From Marinobacter salsuginis (lineage in GTDB: Bacteria > Pseudomonadota > Gammaproteobacteria > Pseudomonadales > Oleiphilaceae): 64,000 bases of DNA. The notes under the pieces were generated by a model, which saw only the letters and a list, made by a program, of their open reading frames with translations, did no database searches and had not been told where the DNA came from. The position numbers and the translations under genes were made by a program. Within the stretch, counting starts at the first letter, position 1. Each line of letters begins with the position of its first letter. Location: NCBI RefSeq assembly GCF_009617755.1, contig NZ_BGZH01000001.1:2356001-2420000 (forward strand), given 5' to 3'. Shown here piece after piece: positions 7,651 through 16,847 of this stretch.

Positions 7651-8712
7651 ATGAGTCATACCGTGACTATCGAGCCTATCGGCGAGCAGATTGAAGTGGA
7701 GGACGGCCAGACCATCCTCCAGGCCGCGCTCCGCCAGGGTGTCTGGCTGCCCTTCGCCTGCGGTCATGGCACCTGCGCAACGTGCAAGGTCCAGGTGTTG
7801 GAAGGCGACGTGGAGATTGGCGACGCCTCGCCCTTTGCCCTGATGGACATTGAGCGGGACGAGGGCAAGGTGCTTGCCTGCTGTGCCACCGTTGAAAGTG
7901 ACGTGACCATCGAAGCAGATATCGATGTCGATCCGGATTTCGAGGGATACCCGGTGGAGGACTACACCGCTACCGTGACAGACATCGTCGACCTGTCGCC
8001 CACCATCAAGGGTGTTCATCTGAAGCTGGACCGCCCCATGACGTTCCAGGCCGGCCAGTACATCAATATCGAATTGCCGGATGTGGACGGCCCCCGGGCT
8101 TTCTCACTGGCCAACCCGCCCAGCAAGTCCGACGAAGTGGAACTGCACGTTCGCCTGGTGCCTGGCGGTGCTGCCACCACCTACATCCATGAACAGCTCA
8201 AGGTCGGCGAAGAGCTGAACCTGTCCGGCCCCTACGGGCAATTTTTTGTCCGCAGCTCCCAGCCGGGCGATCTGATCTTCATTGCCGGCGGCTCCGGCCT
8301 TTCCAGCCCGCAGTCCATGATTCTGGACCTGCTGGAGCAGAACGACGAGCGCAAGATCACCCTGTTCCAGGGTGCCCGGAACCAGGCCGAGCTCTACAAC
8401 CGCGAGTTGTTCGAGGCACTGGCCAGGGATAACGAACATTTCACCTACGTGCCCGCATTGAGTGACGCCGACGACGATGCTGATTGGCAGGGCTTCCGCG
8501 GCTACGTCCATGAAGCGGCCAAAGAGCACTACGACGGGCGGTTTGCCGGCAATAAGGCCTACATGTGTGGACCGCCTCCGATGATCGATTCCGCGATTAC
8601 AGCATTGATGCAGGGACGGTTGTTCGAGCGGGACATCTTTATGGAGAAGTTCCTGACGGCTGCAGATGGTGCGGAAGACAACCAGCGTTCAGCGCTGTTC
8701 AAGAAGATCTGA
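7651..8712 (+). CDS. dmpP: Phenol hydroxylase reductase (2Fe-2S, FAD, NADH)
   Basis: This 353-residue protein carries electrons from NADH to the DmpLNO oxygenase. Residues ~1-90 are a plant-type ferredoxin domain with CGHGTCATC and a downstream Cys for the 2Fe-2S cluster. An FAD domain follows (RAFSLAN motif), then a NAD-binding domain (AGGSGLSSPQSMILDLL, and CGPPPMI near the C-terminus). The length equals DmpP of the CF600 system. Confidence 0.96.
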   Translation: MSHTVTIEPIGEQIEVEDGQTILQAALRQGVWLPFACGHGTCATCKVQVLEGDVEIGDASPFALMDIERDEGKVLACCATVESDVTIEADIDVDPDFEGYPVEDYTATVTDIVDLSPTIKGVHLKLDRPMTFQAGQYINIELPDVDGPRAFSLANPPSKSDEVELHVRLVPGGAATTYIHEQLKVGEELNLSGPYGQFFVRSSQPGDLIFIAGGSGLSSPQSMILDLLEQNDERKITLFQGARNQAELYNRELFEALARDNEHFTYVPALSDADDDADWQGFRGYVHEAAKEHYDGRFAGNKAYMCGPPPMIDSAITALMQGRLFERDIFMEKFLTAADGAEDNQRSALFKKI

Positions 8713-8724
8713 TGCGGAGGAAGC

Positions 8725-9048
8725 ATGGCGGTATTCCATGTGATCAACCGCACGACCGGCGACCGGTTCCGGTGTGACGAGGACCAGAGTGTCCTCAAGG
8801 CCATGGAGCTGGTTGGCAAGAAGTGTGTCCCGGTGGGTTGCCGGGGCGGCGGCTGCGGGTTTTGCAAGATCCGTGTTGTTGAAGGTGAGTTCCGGTGCGG
8901 AAAGATGAGCAAGACACATTGCCCCCCGGAGGCTCTTGAAAAAGGGGAAGTCCTGGCCTGCCGGATCTACCCGAGAACCGATTTGATGATCGAGTGTATG
9001 CCGCAACCTGCAGCGCCACTCGCCGAACAGACAAAAACAAAACCGTAG
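8725..9048 (+). CDS. dmpQ: XylT/DmpQ-like [2Fe-2S] ferredoxin for dioxygenase reactivation
   Basis: A 107-residue plant-type ferredoxin with the cluster pattern CRGGGCGFC and a later Cys (LACRIYP). XylT/DmpQ proteins reduce the oxidised, inactivated iron of catechol 2,3-dioxygenase, which matters with 4-methyl-substituted substrates. Its place directly before dmpB supports that role. It has an extra C-terminal tail rich in Pro, Ala, Thr and Lys. Confidence 0.92.
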   Translation: MAVFHVINRTTGDRFRCDEDQSVLKAMELVGKKCVPVGCRGGGCGFCKIRVVEGEFRCGKMSKTHCPPEALEKGEVLACRIYPRTDLMIECMPQPAAPLAEQTKTKP

Positions 9049-9059
9049 AGGTAATCGTC

Positions 9060-9983
9060 ATGAAAAAAGGTGTTATGCGTCCCGGCCACGTTCAGATCCG
9101 CGTTCTGGACATTGAAGAAGCGGTAAAACATTACACAGACCTCATGGGCCTTATTGAGACAGACCGAGACGAACAGGGTCGGGTCTATCTGAAGGCCTGG
9201 ACCGAAGTGGACAAGTTCTCGGTGGTACTGATTGAAGCCGACGAGCCCGGTTGTGATTTCATGGGCTTCAAGGTTGTGGATGAGGCAGCGCTTGTTCAGC
9301 TGGAAAAAGACCTGGTGGCTTACGGGCTGGATGTAGAGCAGATTCCCGAAGGCGAGCTGAAAGACTGCGGCCGCCGGATCCGCTTTACCGTGCCTTCGGG
9401 CCACGCGTTCGAGCTATACGCCGACAAACTCTACACCGGCAAATGGGGTGTTACCGAGGTTAATCCCGAGGCCTGGCCCCGTGGCCTTTCCGGCATGAAG
9501 GCGGTGCGATTTGACCATTGCCTGTTCTACGGGCCGGAACTGGCGGCTGTGTATGACATCTTCGTGAACGTGCTCGGGTTCCATCTGGCCGAGCAGGTGC
9601 TGGACCCGGAAGGCACCCGGATTGCCCAGTTCCTGACCGTGTCCATGAAGGAGCACGACATTGCTTTCATTCACCATGAAGAGAAAGGCAAGTTCCACCA
9701 CGCGTCCTTCTTCCTCGAAACCTGGGAAGACGTCCTGCGGGCCGCAGACCTGATTTCCATGACCGATACCTCTATTGATATCGGGCCCACACGGCACGGC
9801 CTGACCCACGGCAAAACCATCTATTTCTTCGATCCGTCGGGCAATCGCAACGAAGTCTTCTGTGGCGGTGACTACACCTATCCGGACCACAAACCGGTGA
9901 CCTGGCAGGCGGAGCAGCTCGGCAAGGCCATCTTCTATCACGATCGCCAGTTGAACGAGCGGTTCCTGACGGTTCTGACCTGA
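9060..9983 (+). CDS. dmpB: Catechol 2,3-dioxygenase
   Basis: 307 residues, the length of XylE/DmpB. It cleaves catechol next to the hydroxyls to 2-hydroxymuconic semialdehyde. The iron ligands fall at the XylE positions H153, H214 and E265, and second-shell residues H199, H246 and Y255 are also in place. The two vicinal-oxygen-chelate halves are complete, so the enzyme should be active. The start at 9060 follows AGAGGTAATC; the upstream frame from 8994 lies in dmpQ. Confidence 0.97.
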   Translation: MKKGVMRPGHVQIRVLDIEEAVKHYTDLMGLIETDRDEQGRVYLKAWTEVDKFSVVLIEADEPGCDFMGFKVVDEAALVQLEKDLVAYGLDVEQIPEGELKDCGRRIRFTVPSGHAFELYADKLYTGKWGVTEVNPEAWPRGLSGMKAVRFDHCLFYGPELAAVYDIFVNVLGFHLAEQVLDPEGTRIAQFLTVSMKEHDIAFIHHEEKGKFHHASFFLETWEDVLRAADLISMTDTSIDIGPTRHGLTHGKTIYFFDPSGNRNEVFCGGDYTYPDHKPVTWQAEQLGKAIFYHDRQLNERFLTVLT

Positions 9984-10011
9984 CACCATCCAGCAACAGG
10001 ATTTAGCAGCA

Positions 10012-11472
10012 ATGAAAGAGATCAAACACTACATCAACGGTCAGTACGTGGGCTCCGCCAGCGGCAAGCTGTTCGACAACGTGAACCCCGCCAACGGCAA
10101 GGTCATTGCCAAGGTGCACGAGGGTGGTCGAGACGAAGTCGACGCCGCTGTGAGGGCAGCCCGGGCGGCCTTGAAAGGCCCCTGGGGCAAGATGACTCTG
10201 GACGAGCGCACCCGCATTCTGCATCGGGTGGCCGATGGCATCAACGAACGCTTTGAGGAATTCCTGGAAGCCGAGTGCCTGGATACCGGTAAGCCGAAAT
10301 CCCTGGCTAGCCACATCGACATCCCCCGGGGTGCGGCCAACTTCAAGGTGTTCGCGGACATGATCAAGAACGTGCCCACGGAATCCTTCGAAATGGCCAC
10401 GCCGGACGGCGCGGGTGCCCTGAACTACGCCGTTCGCCGTCCCAAGGGTGTGATCGGTGTGATCAGCCCCTGGAACCTGCCGCTGCTGCTGATGACCTGG
10501 AAGGTCGGGCCGGCCCTGGCCTGTGGCAATACCGTCGTCGTCAAACCGTCGGAAGAGACACCGACCACCACCGCCCTTCTGGGCGAGGTGATGAAGGAAG
10601 CCGGTGTGCCGGATGGCGTCTACAACGTTGTTCATGGCTTCGGTGGTGATTCCGCTGGCGCCTATCTGACCGAGCACCCGCAGGTTGACGGGTTCACCTT
10701 CACCGGTGAGACCGGCACGGGTGAAGTCATTATGAAGGCGGCTGCCAAAGGTATCCGGGATATTTCCCTGGAGCTGGGCGGCAAGAATGCCGGCCTGGTA
10801 TTCGCCGATTGCGACATGGACAAGGCCATCGAGGGCACCATGCGCTCTGCTTTTGCCAACTGTGGCCAAGTCTGCCTGGGTACCGAGCGAGTTTACGTTG
10901 AGCGGTCGGTTTTCGACGAGTTTGTCGGTCGCCTCAAGGAAGCCGCGGAAGGTCTGAAGATTGGCCCGCCTGATGATGCAGAAGCCAACCTGGGGCCGCT
11001 TGTCAGCCTCGAACACCGCGAAAAGGTGCTCTCTTACTACCAGAAAGCCGTCGATGACGGAGCAACCGTTGTGACCGGTGGTGGTGTTCCTGAGATGCCT
11101 TCCGAGCTGGCGGGCGGAGCCTGGGTCGAGCCCACCATCTGGACCGGCCTGCCGGACGATTCGGCGGTCGTTACGGACGAGATCTTTGGACCCTGCTGCC
11201 ATATCCGCCCGTTCGATACCGAAGAAGAGGCAATCGAGCTGGCCAACAGTCTCCCCTACGGCCTGGCATCAGCAATCTGGAGCGAAAACATCACCCGCGC
11301 CCATCGCGTCGCGGGCCAGATTGAAGCCGGCATTATCTGGGTAAACAGCTGGTTCCTGAGAGACCTGCGGACACCGTTCGGTGGCAGTAAGCAGTCAGGG
11401 GTCGGTCGTGAAGGTGGTGTGCACTCCCTCGAGTTCTACACCGAAATGAAAAACATCTGCGTCAAATTGTGA
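10012..11472 (+). CDS. dmpC: 2-hydroxymuconic semialdehyde dehydrogenase
   Basis: A 486-residue NAD-dependent aldehyde dehydrogenase. Motifs include the cofactor loop GVIGVISPWNLPLLL, the general base in DISLELGGKN, and the catalytic Cys in FANCGQVCLGTERV. It oxidises the ring-fission aldehyde to 4-oxalocrotonate (the 4-oxalocrotonate branch). It lies 28 nt downstream of dmpB. Confidence 0.95.
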   Translation: MKEIKHYINGQYVGSASGKLFDNVNPANGKVIAKVHEGGRDEVDAAVRAARAALKGPWGKMTLDERTRILHRVADGINERFEEFLEAECLDTGKPKSLASHIDIPRGAANFKVFADMIKNVPTESFEMATPDGAGALNYAVRRPKGVIGVISPWNLPLLLMTWKVGPALACGNTVVVKPSEETPTTTALLGEVMKEAGVPDGVYNVVHGFGGDSAGAYLTEHPQVDGFTFTGETGTGEVIMKAAAKGIRDISLELGGKNAGLVFADCDMDKAIEGTMRSAFANCGQVCLGTERVYVERSVFDEFVGRLKEAAEGLKIGPPDDAEANLGPLVSLEHREKVLSYYQKAVDDGATVVTGGGVPEMPSELAGGAWVEPTIWTGLPDDSAVVTDEIFGPCCHIRPFDTEEEAIELANSLPYGLASAIWSENITRAHRVAGQIEAGIIWVNSWFLRDLRTPFGGSKQSGVGREGGVHSLEFYTEMKNICVKL

Positions 11473-11479
11473 GGGCGTC

Positions 11480-12340
11480 ATGAATGCACCTGTAGACAGC
11501 CCTGAAATCGGGCGTGAAATTGTTGCCGCAGGCTACCGCACCAACGTGCACGACCATGGCGAAGGCGGTTTCCCCGTGATGATGATTCATGGCTCCGGCC
11601 CCGGTGTGACGGCCTGGGCAAACTGGCGCCTGGTGATTCCGGAACTGGCCAAACACCGTCGCGTTGTGGCGCCGGATATGCTGGGCTTCGGCTACAGCGA
11701 GCGCCCGGAAGACCAGATCTACAACCGGGAGCGCTGGGTCAAGCACGCCCTGGGCGTGATGGATGAGCTGGGCCTGGAACAGGTCGACCTAGTGGGGAAT
11801 TCCTTCGGGGGAGGTTTGGCCCTGGCGCTCGCCATTGAGCATCCAGAACGGGTACGCCGCCTGGTGCTGATGGGCTCAGCAGGGGTCAGCTTCCCGATTA
11901 CCAAAGGCCTGGACGAGGTGTGGGGGTACGAACCTTCGCTTGAGACCATGCGCCGTTTGATGGACGTGTTTGCCTTCAACAAGGGCCTGCTGACCAGCGA
12001 GCTGGCGGAGATGCGCTATCAGGCCAGCATCCGGCCCGGTTTCCAGGAGTCGTTTTCGGCCATGTTCCCGGCTCCTCGTCAACGTTGGGTCGATAACCTG
12101 GCTAGTAACGAAGACGACATCCGGGCGCTTCCCCATGAAACCCTGATCCTCCATGGCCGGGAAGATGAAGTCATTCCTCTCGACGCCTCTTATCGACTGG
12201 CTGAACTGATCGACCGCGCCCAGCTGCATGTATTCGGTCGCTGTGGCCATTGGACCCAGATTGAGCATGCCGGCCGGTTTGCCCGGTTGGTCAATGATTT
12301 CCTGAACGAGGCCGATCAGGCCGCTGCCGGAGGTAACTAA
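11480..12340 (+). CDS. dmpD: 2-hydroxymuconic semialdehyde hydrolase
   Basis: A 286-residue alpha/beta hydrolase that cleaves ring-fission products to 2-hydroxypenta-2,4-dienoate plus a carboxylic acid (formate from catechol). The nucleophile elbow is GNSFGG, the acid lies in HGREDEVIP, and the catalytic His in GRCGHWTQIEH. The N-terminal HGSGPGVTAW oxyanion region is typical. This is the hydrolytic branch, needed for ketone products from methylcatechols. Confidence 0.95.
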   Translation: MNAPVDSPEIGREIVAAGYRTNVHDHGEGGFPVMMIHGSGPGVTAWANWRLVIPELAKHRRVVAPDMLGFGYSERPEDQIYNRERWVKHALGVMDELGLEQVDLVGNSFGGGLALALAIEHPERVRRLVLMGSAGVSFPITKGLDEVWGYEPSLETMRRLMDVFAFNKGLLTSELAEMRYQASIRPGFQESFSAMFPAPRQRWVDNLASNEDDIRALPHETLILHGREDEVIPLDASYRLAELIDRAQLHVFGRCGHWTQIEHAGRFARLVNDFLNEADQAAAGGN

Positions 12341-13125
12341 TGGAACAGACGAAAATTCACGCCTTTGGCGACGAGCTCTACCAGGCAATGATGAAAAGGG
12401 AAGCGGTCAGCCCGCTGACCAGCCGTGGTGAGGATATCACCATTGATGATGCCTACCACATTTCCCTGCGCATGCTGGAACGTCGTCTGGCGGATGGCGC
12501 CTCGATTATCGGCAAGAAAATTGGCGTTACCAGCAAAGCCGTACAGAACATGCTCAACGTCCATCAGCCGGATTTTGGCTATCTCACCGACGACATGGTG
12601 TTCAACAGCGGTGAAGTCATGCCCATCAGCGACCGGCTGATCGCGCCGCGCGCAGAGGGCGAAATTGCCTTCATCCTGAAAAAGGATCTGACCGGTCCGG
12701 GCGTGACCAACGCCGACGTTCTGGCGGCTACGGAATGCGTGATGCCCTGCTTCGAAATTGTCGATTCCCGCATCCAGGACTGGAAGATCGCCATCCAGGA
12801 CACCATTGCCGACAACGCTTCCTGCGGCCTGTTTGTGCTTGGCGACCAGGCGGTATCGCCTCGCAAGGTGGATCTGGTGACCTGCGGCATGGTCGTCGAG
12901 AAGAACGGCAGTGTGATCAGTGCCGGCGCCGGGGCAGCGGCACTGGGTTCGCCGGTGAATTGTGTTACCTGGCTGGCGAACACGCTGGGTGAGTTCGGTA
13001 TTTCCCTTAAGGCCGGCGAAGTCATTCTGTCTGGCTCGCTGGTACCCCTTGAGCCGGTCAAGGCCGGTGATTACATGCGGGTCGACATCGGCGGCATCGG
13101 TAGCGCGTCTGTGCGCTTCGCATGA
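12340..13125 (+). CDS. dmpE: 2-hydroxypenta-2,4-dienoate (2-oxopent-4-enoate) hydratase
   Basis: 261 residues of the hydratase/decarboxylase family. It adds water to the dienoate to give 4-hydroxy-2-oxovalerate and needs a divalent metal. Family features include [13 protein letters not shown], the acidic metal patch EGEIAF, and [19 protein letters not shown]. The start codon overlaps the dmpD stop by one base (TAATG). It is a paralogue of DmpH, encoded three genes downstream. Confidence 0.95.
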   Translation: MEQTKIHAFGDELYQAMMKREAVSPLTSRGEDITIDDAYHISLRMLERRLADGASIIGKKIGVTSKAVQNMLNVHQPDFGYLTDDMVFNSGEVMPISDRLIAPRAEGEIAFILKKDLTGPGVTNADVLAATECVMPCFEIVDSRIQDWKIAIQDTIADNASCGLFVLGDQAVSPRKVDLVTCGMVVEKNGSVISAGAGAAALGSPVNCVTWLANTLGEFGISLKAGEVILSGSLVPLEPVKAGDYMRVDIGGIGSASVRFA

Positions 13126-13151
13126 CCGAAAAGAACAATGAGGAAAAGGCT

Positions 13152-14087
13152 ATGAGCAAGAAAATCAAGGCAGCGATCATCGGCTCGGGCAACATCGGCA
13201 CCGATCTGATGATCAAGATCCTGCGCAATGGCAAGCACATTGAAATGGGCGCCATGGTCGGTATCGATCCGGAATCGGACGGTCTGGCCCGGGCTGCCCG
13301 CATGGGCGTGGCCACCACCCACGAAGGCGTCGACGGACTGGTAAAGATGCCGGAATTCGCCGACATCGATATCGTATTCGATGCCACCTCCGCCAAGGCC
13401 CATATGCACAACGAAGTGTTCCTGCGCGGCCACAAAGAGAACATCAAGATCATTGATATGACCCCGGCAGCGATCGGTCCCTACTGTGTGCCGGTGGTGA
13501 ACCTTGAGCAGCAGCTCCAGGAAGGCAACGTCAACATGGTCACCTGTGGCGGCCAGGCCACCATTCCGATGGTGGCCGCGGTATCACGAGTCGCCAAGGC
13601 CCACTACGCGGAGATTGTCGCGTCGATTTCCTCGAAGTCCGCCGGCCCTGGCACTCGCGCCAACATCGATGAGTTTACCGAAACCACCTCCCGGGCTATC
13701 GAAGTGGTGGGTGGTGCCCAGAAGGGCAAGGCCATCATCATCCTGAATCCGGCCGAGCCGCCCCTGCTGATGCGGGACACCGTATACGTGCTCTCGGATG
13801 CGGCCGACAAGGCCCAGGTGGAAGCTTCCGTGGAAGAGATGGTCAAGGCCGTGAACAGCTACGTGCCGGGCTACCGCCTGAAGCAGAAAGTGCAGTTCGA
13901 CGACATCCCCGAAGACCAGCCCATGAATGTCCCGGGCCTGGGCCGCTTCAGCGGCCTGAAGACCTCCATCTTCCTGGAAGTGGAGGGCGCCGCCCACTAC
14001 CTGCCGGCCTACGCCGGTAACCTGGACATCATGACCTCCGCCGCTCTCGGTACCGCCGAGCGCATCGCCGAATCGCTGGTCAACTGA
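13152..14087 (+). CDS. dmpF: Acetaldehyde dehydrogenase (acylating)
   Basis: 311 residues (DmpF 312). It converts the toxic acetaldehyde channelled from DmpG to acetyl-CoA using NAD and CoA. It shows the Rossmann motif [12 protein letters not shown], the catalytic Cys in [12 protein letters not shown], and [19 protein letters not shown]. The ATG at 13152 is preferred because AGGAAAAGGCT precedes it and it matches the family N-terminus. An ATG at 13122 that overlaps the dmpE stop by 4 nt is in frame and may help coupling. Confidence 0.95.
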   Translation: MSKKIKAAIIGSGNIGTDLMIKILRNGKHIEMGAMVGIDPESDGLARAARMGVATTHEGVDGLVKMPEFADIDIVFDATSAKAHMHNEVFLRGHKENIKIIDMTPAAIGPYCVPVVNLEQQLQEGNVNMVTCGGQATIPMVAAVSRVAKAHYAEIVASISSKSAGPGTRANIDEFTETTSRAIEVVGGAQKGKAIIILNPAEPPLLMRDTVYVLSDAADKAQVEASVEEMVKAVNSYVPGYRLKQKVQFDDIPEDQPMNVPGLGRFSGLKTSIFLEVEGAAHYLPAYAGNLDIMTSAALGTAERIAESLVN

Positions 14088-14100
14088 GGAGGGTATTCCC

Positions 14101-15138
14101 ATGACATTCAATCCCGGCAAAAAACTCTACATCTCCGACGTGACCCTGCGAGACGGCAGCCACGCCATTCGTCATCAGTACTCCATCAAGAACGTGCAGG
14201 ATATTGCCCGTGCGCTGGATAAGGCCAAGGTGGACTCCATCGAAGTGGCCCACGGCGACGGACTGCAGGGCTCCAGCTTCAACTACGGCTTTGGTGCCCA
14301 CACCGACCTGGAGTGGATCGAGGCGGTGGCCGAAGTGGTTACCCATTCGAAGATTGCCACCCTGCTGCTGCCCGGCATCGGCACCGTCCATGATCTGGAC
14401 AACGCCTACAACGCCGGCGCCCGGATTGTGCGCGTGGCTACCCACTGCACCGAGGCGGATGTGTCCAAGCAGCACATCGAACACGCCCGGAAGCTGGGCA
14501 TGGATACCGTCGGCTTCCTGATGATGAGCCACATGCAGACCCCGCAGGGTCTGGCTGAGCAGGCCAAGCTGATGGAAGACTACGGCGCCACTTGCCTGTA
14601 CGTGGTCGATTCCGGCGGCGCCATGAACATGAACGACATCCGCGACCGGTTCCGGGCTCTAAAAGACGTGCTGAAACCCGAAACCCAGACCGGCATTCAC
14701 GCCCACCACAACCTCGCCCTGGGTGTAGCCAACTCCATCGTGGCGGTGGAAGAGGGCTGTGACCGGGTGGATGCCTCCCTTTCCGGTATGGGCGCCGGCG
14801 CTGGCAACGCGCCGCTGGAAGTCTGCATCGCCGCCTTCGACAAGATGGGCTGGGAGCACGGCACCGACGTGTACGCCCTGATGGACGCCGCCGACGACAT
14901 CGTGCGTCCGTTGCAGGACCGCCCGGTTCGTGTGGACCGTGAAACCCTGGCGCTGGGCTATGCCGGTGTGTACTCAAGCTTCCTGCGCCATTCCGAAGTG
15001 GCAGCGCAGAAGTACGGCCTGAAGACCGTGGATATTCTGGTGGAGCTGGGCAAACGCCGCATGGTGGGTGGCCAGGAAGACATGATTGTGGATGTGGCGC
15101 TGGATCTGCTGGCGGCACAGAAGGAGCAGAACGCATGA
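14101..15138 (+). CDS. dmpG: 4-hydroxy-2-oxovalerate aldolase
   Basis: A 345-residue TIM-barrel aldolase of the HMG-CoA lyase-like family. It splits 4-hydroxy-2-oxovalerate to pyruvate and acetaldehyde and forms a channelling complex with DmpF. It carries [13 protein letters not shown], metal-binding [12 protein letters not shown] and the C-terminal DmpG communication domain. GGAGGG precedes the ATG. Confidence 0.96.
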   Translation: MTFNPGKKLYISDVTLRDGSHAIRHQYSIKNVQDIARALDKAKVDSIEVAHGDGLQGSSFNYGFGAHTDLEWIEAVAEVVTHSKIATLLLPGIGTVHDLDNAYNAGARIVRVATHCTEADVSKQHIEHARKLGMDTVGFLMMSHMQTPQGLAEQAKLMEDYGATCLYVVDSGGAMNMNDIRDRFRALKDVLKPETQTGIHAHHNLALGVANSIVAVEEGCDRVDASLSGMGAGAGNAPLEVCIAAFDKMGWEHGTDVYALMDAADDIVRPLQDRPVRVDRETLALGYAGVYSSFLRHSEVAAQKYGLKTVDILVELGKRRMVGGQEDMIVDVALDLLAAQKEQNA

Positions 15139-15929
15139 GCAAGACATTGAGCCGTGAGCAGGTTCTGGCCCTGGCGGAACACGTGGAAAACGCCGAATTG
15201 CAGGCCCATGACATCACCAAGGTCACCAACGACTTTCCGGACATGACCTTCGAAGATGCCTACGACGTGCAGTGGGAGATCCGCCGTCGCAAGGAAGCCC
15301 GTGGCAACAAAGTCGTTGGCATGAAAATGGGCCTTACCTCCTGGGCCAAGATGGCCCAGATGGGAGTGGAGACGCCGATCTACGGATTCCTGGCGGATTA
15401 CTTCAGCGTGCCCGACGGTGGAGTGGTGAACACCAAAGAACTGATCCACCCGAAGATCGAGGCCGAGATCGCCTTTGTCACCAAGGAGCCGCTGAAGGGC
15501 CCTGGCTGCCACATTGGCCAGGTTCTGGCCGCCACCGATTTCGTGATCCCCGCGGTGGAAGTGATCGATTCGCGCTACGAAAACTTCAAGTTTGATCTGG
15601 TGAGTGTGGTGGCAGACAACGCCTCCTCGACCCGCTTTATTACCGGTGGCCAGATGGCTGATGTCGCTGATGTGGATCTGAAAACCCTGGGCGTGGTGGT
15701 CGAGAAGAATGGCGAAGTGGTAGACGTTGGGGCCGGTGCCGCGGTTCTGGGCCATCCGGCTTCCAGTGTCGCCATGCTGGCCAATTTGCTGGCAGAGCGC
15801 GGTGAACACATCCCGGCTGGCACCTTCATCATGACCGGCGGTATTACCGCAGCCATCACGGTTGAGCCCGGTGACAACATCACGGTCCGATACCAGGGCC
15901 TGGGTACGGTATCCGCACGATTCGAATAA
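15135..15929 (+). CDS. dmpH: 4-oxalocrotonate decarboxylase
   Basis: 264 residues of the same fold as DmpE. It removes CO2 from the keto form of 4-oxalocrotonate and gives 2-hydroxypenta-2,4-dienoate. Motifs are [23 protein letters not shown] and [20 protein letters not shown]. The start overlaps dmpG by 4 nt (ATGA). In related systems it complexes with the hydratase. Confidence 0.95.
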   Translation: MSKTLSREQVLALAEHVENAELQAHDITKVTNDFPDMTFEDAYDVQWEIRRRKEARGNKVVGMKMGLTSWAKMAQMGVETPIYGFLADYFSVPDGGVVNTKELIHPKIEAEIAFVTKEPLKGPGCHIGQVLAATDFVIPAVEVIDSRYENFKFDLVSVVADNASSTRFITGGQMADVADVDLKTLGVVVEKNGEVVDVGAGAAVLGHPASSVAMLANLLAERGEHIPAGTFIMTGGITAAITVEPGDNITVRYQGLGTVSARFE

Positions 15930-15938
15930 GGAGGTTTT

Positions 15939-16130
15939 ATGCCTGTCGCCCAGATCAACATCCTGGAAGGCCGGTCTGATGAGCAAAAGGAAGCGCTCAT
16001 CAGAGAGGTCACCGATGCGCTTTGCCGGTCGCTAGGGGCGCCTGTAGAGAGTGTCCGGATCATCATCAATGAAATGCCGAAGCAGCATTTCGGTATCGGT
16101 GGTCAATCCGCGAAGAAGCTGGGGCGCTGA
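15939..16130 (+). CDS. dmpI: 4-oxalocrotonate tautomerase
   Basis: A 63-residue tautomerase subunit. After Met removal, Pro1 is the catalytic base (MPVAQINILEGR), and the conserved Arg is present in EGRSDEQK. It interconverts enol and keto 4-oxalocrotonate for DmpH. A strong AAGGAGG precedes the start. It is the last gene of the classical dmp set; the operon appears to continue. Confidence 0.95.
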   Translation: MPVAQINILEGRSDEQKEALIREVTDALCRSLGAPVESVRIIINEMPKQHFGIGGQSAKKLGR

Positions 16131-16167
16131 GTCCCAGCTTCTGGACAGGCCCGTTTTGGAGGAAATC

Positions 16168-16842
16168 GTGGACAAGCTGCCGGTATTATTTGTCTCATGT
16201 GATGCACGAAGCCTAGAGGCTCAGCGACAAGCTGGTTCCGGACCAGCGAGGATGATCTGGGGGCAAAGTGTCAGGAGTGTCTTGCTGTTAAGCACGGACA
16301 CAAGTCTCCAGGCGCCGGAGGTCACCCACCTGAAAGGGGATCATGAGCGTTCGGAGCGTGTCTTTTCTCTGCTCAGTTCCCGGGGCTTTGCTCCGGGTTT
16401 TCAGGATGAAACGTGTGAGGGTAGAGAGAATTTTCTTCGGGCGTTGCTTTCCGAAGAACCGGCGGACCTCTGTGAGCTCCGACTTAATACCGGGATGAGT
16501 GAAGGAGAGTACCGGCTTGTCGGGCAATGTCTGGAAACCATTCGGGAGCAGGGTGTCCTCGTGATCTGTCTGGATGACAAGCGCGAAAGCCAGGTATCGC
16601 TGCATGACCGGCACCTGCGTGAGATGATCAACGGCTGGGTTCAGGACCAGCAGTGGGGTGCCGCGATCTCGGTCAAGGGCGGCCTGTCCGGTAACAGGCA
16701 TAACCGTAAACTGGAAGATCCAACCGTGTGCCTCCTCAACGCCGCGTTTACGCTTGGCGGATGTAAATTCCCTCAGCGGATGTTCAGCAGCGGTATGAAT
16801 AATGCTGGCCAGATGCTGTCCGGATTTGGCTGGATGCGGTAA
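16168..16842 (+). CDS. LigB/DODA-like (class III extradiol dioxygenase) homologue lacking metal ligands
   Basis: A 224-residue protein starting at GTG 16168, behind a strong GGAGG and 37 nt after dmpI. I do not recognise a named gene. By eye its order of blocks fits the LigB/DODA extradiol dioxygenase fold: LPVLFVS (4-10), SVLLLSTD (37-44), LCELRLN then IREQGVLVICL (101-135), EDPTVCLLNAAFTLGG (183-198), and a C-terminal SSGMNNAGQMLSGFG. Where active DODA proteins have histidines (SHG, SAHW, HGxW, HN, HPTPEH) this protein has SCD, STDT, CEG, DK and EDPTVC. It therefore cannot bind Fe or Zn in the usual way. It could be a structural or regulatory subunit, as the metal-free alpha subunit of 2-aminophenol 1,6-dioxygenase is. 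The homology is inferred from memory. Confidence 0.6.
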   Translation: MDKLPVLFVSCDARSLEAQRQAGSGPARMIWGQSVRSVLLLSTDTSLQAPEVTHLKGDHERSERVFSLLSSRGFAPGFQDETCEGRENFLRALLSEEPADLCELRLNTGMSEGEYRLVGQCLETIREQGVLVICLDDKRESQVSLHDRHLREMINGWVQDQQWGAAISVKGGLSGNRHNRKLEDPTVCLLNAAFTLGGCKFPQRMFSSGMNNAGQMLSGFGWMR

Positions 16843-16847
16843 TCCCA

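Noticed and set aside
16051..16167. Longer frame of the LigB-like gene overlapping dmpI
   Set aside because: The upstream codons fall in the dmpI coding sequence in another frame, and GTG 16168 has a strong GGAGG at proper spacing.
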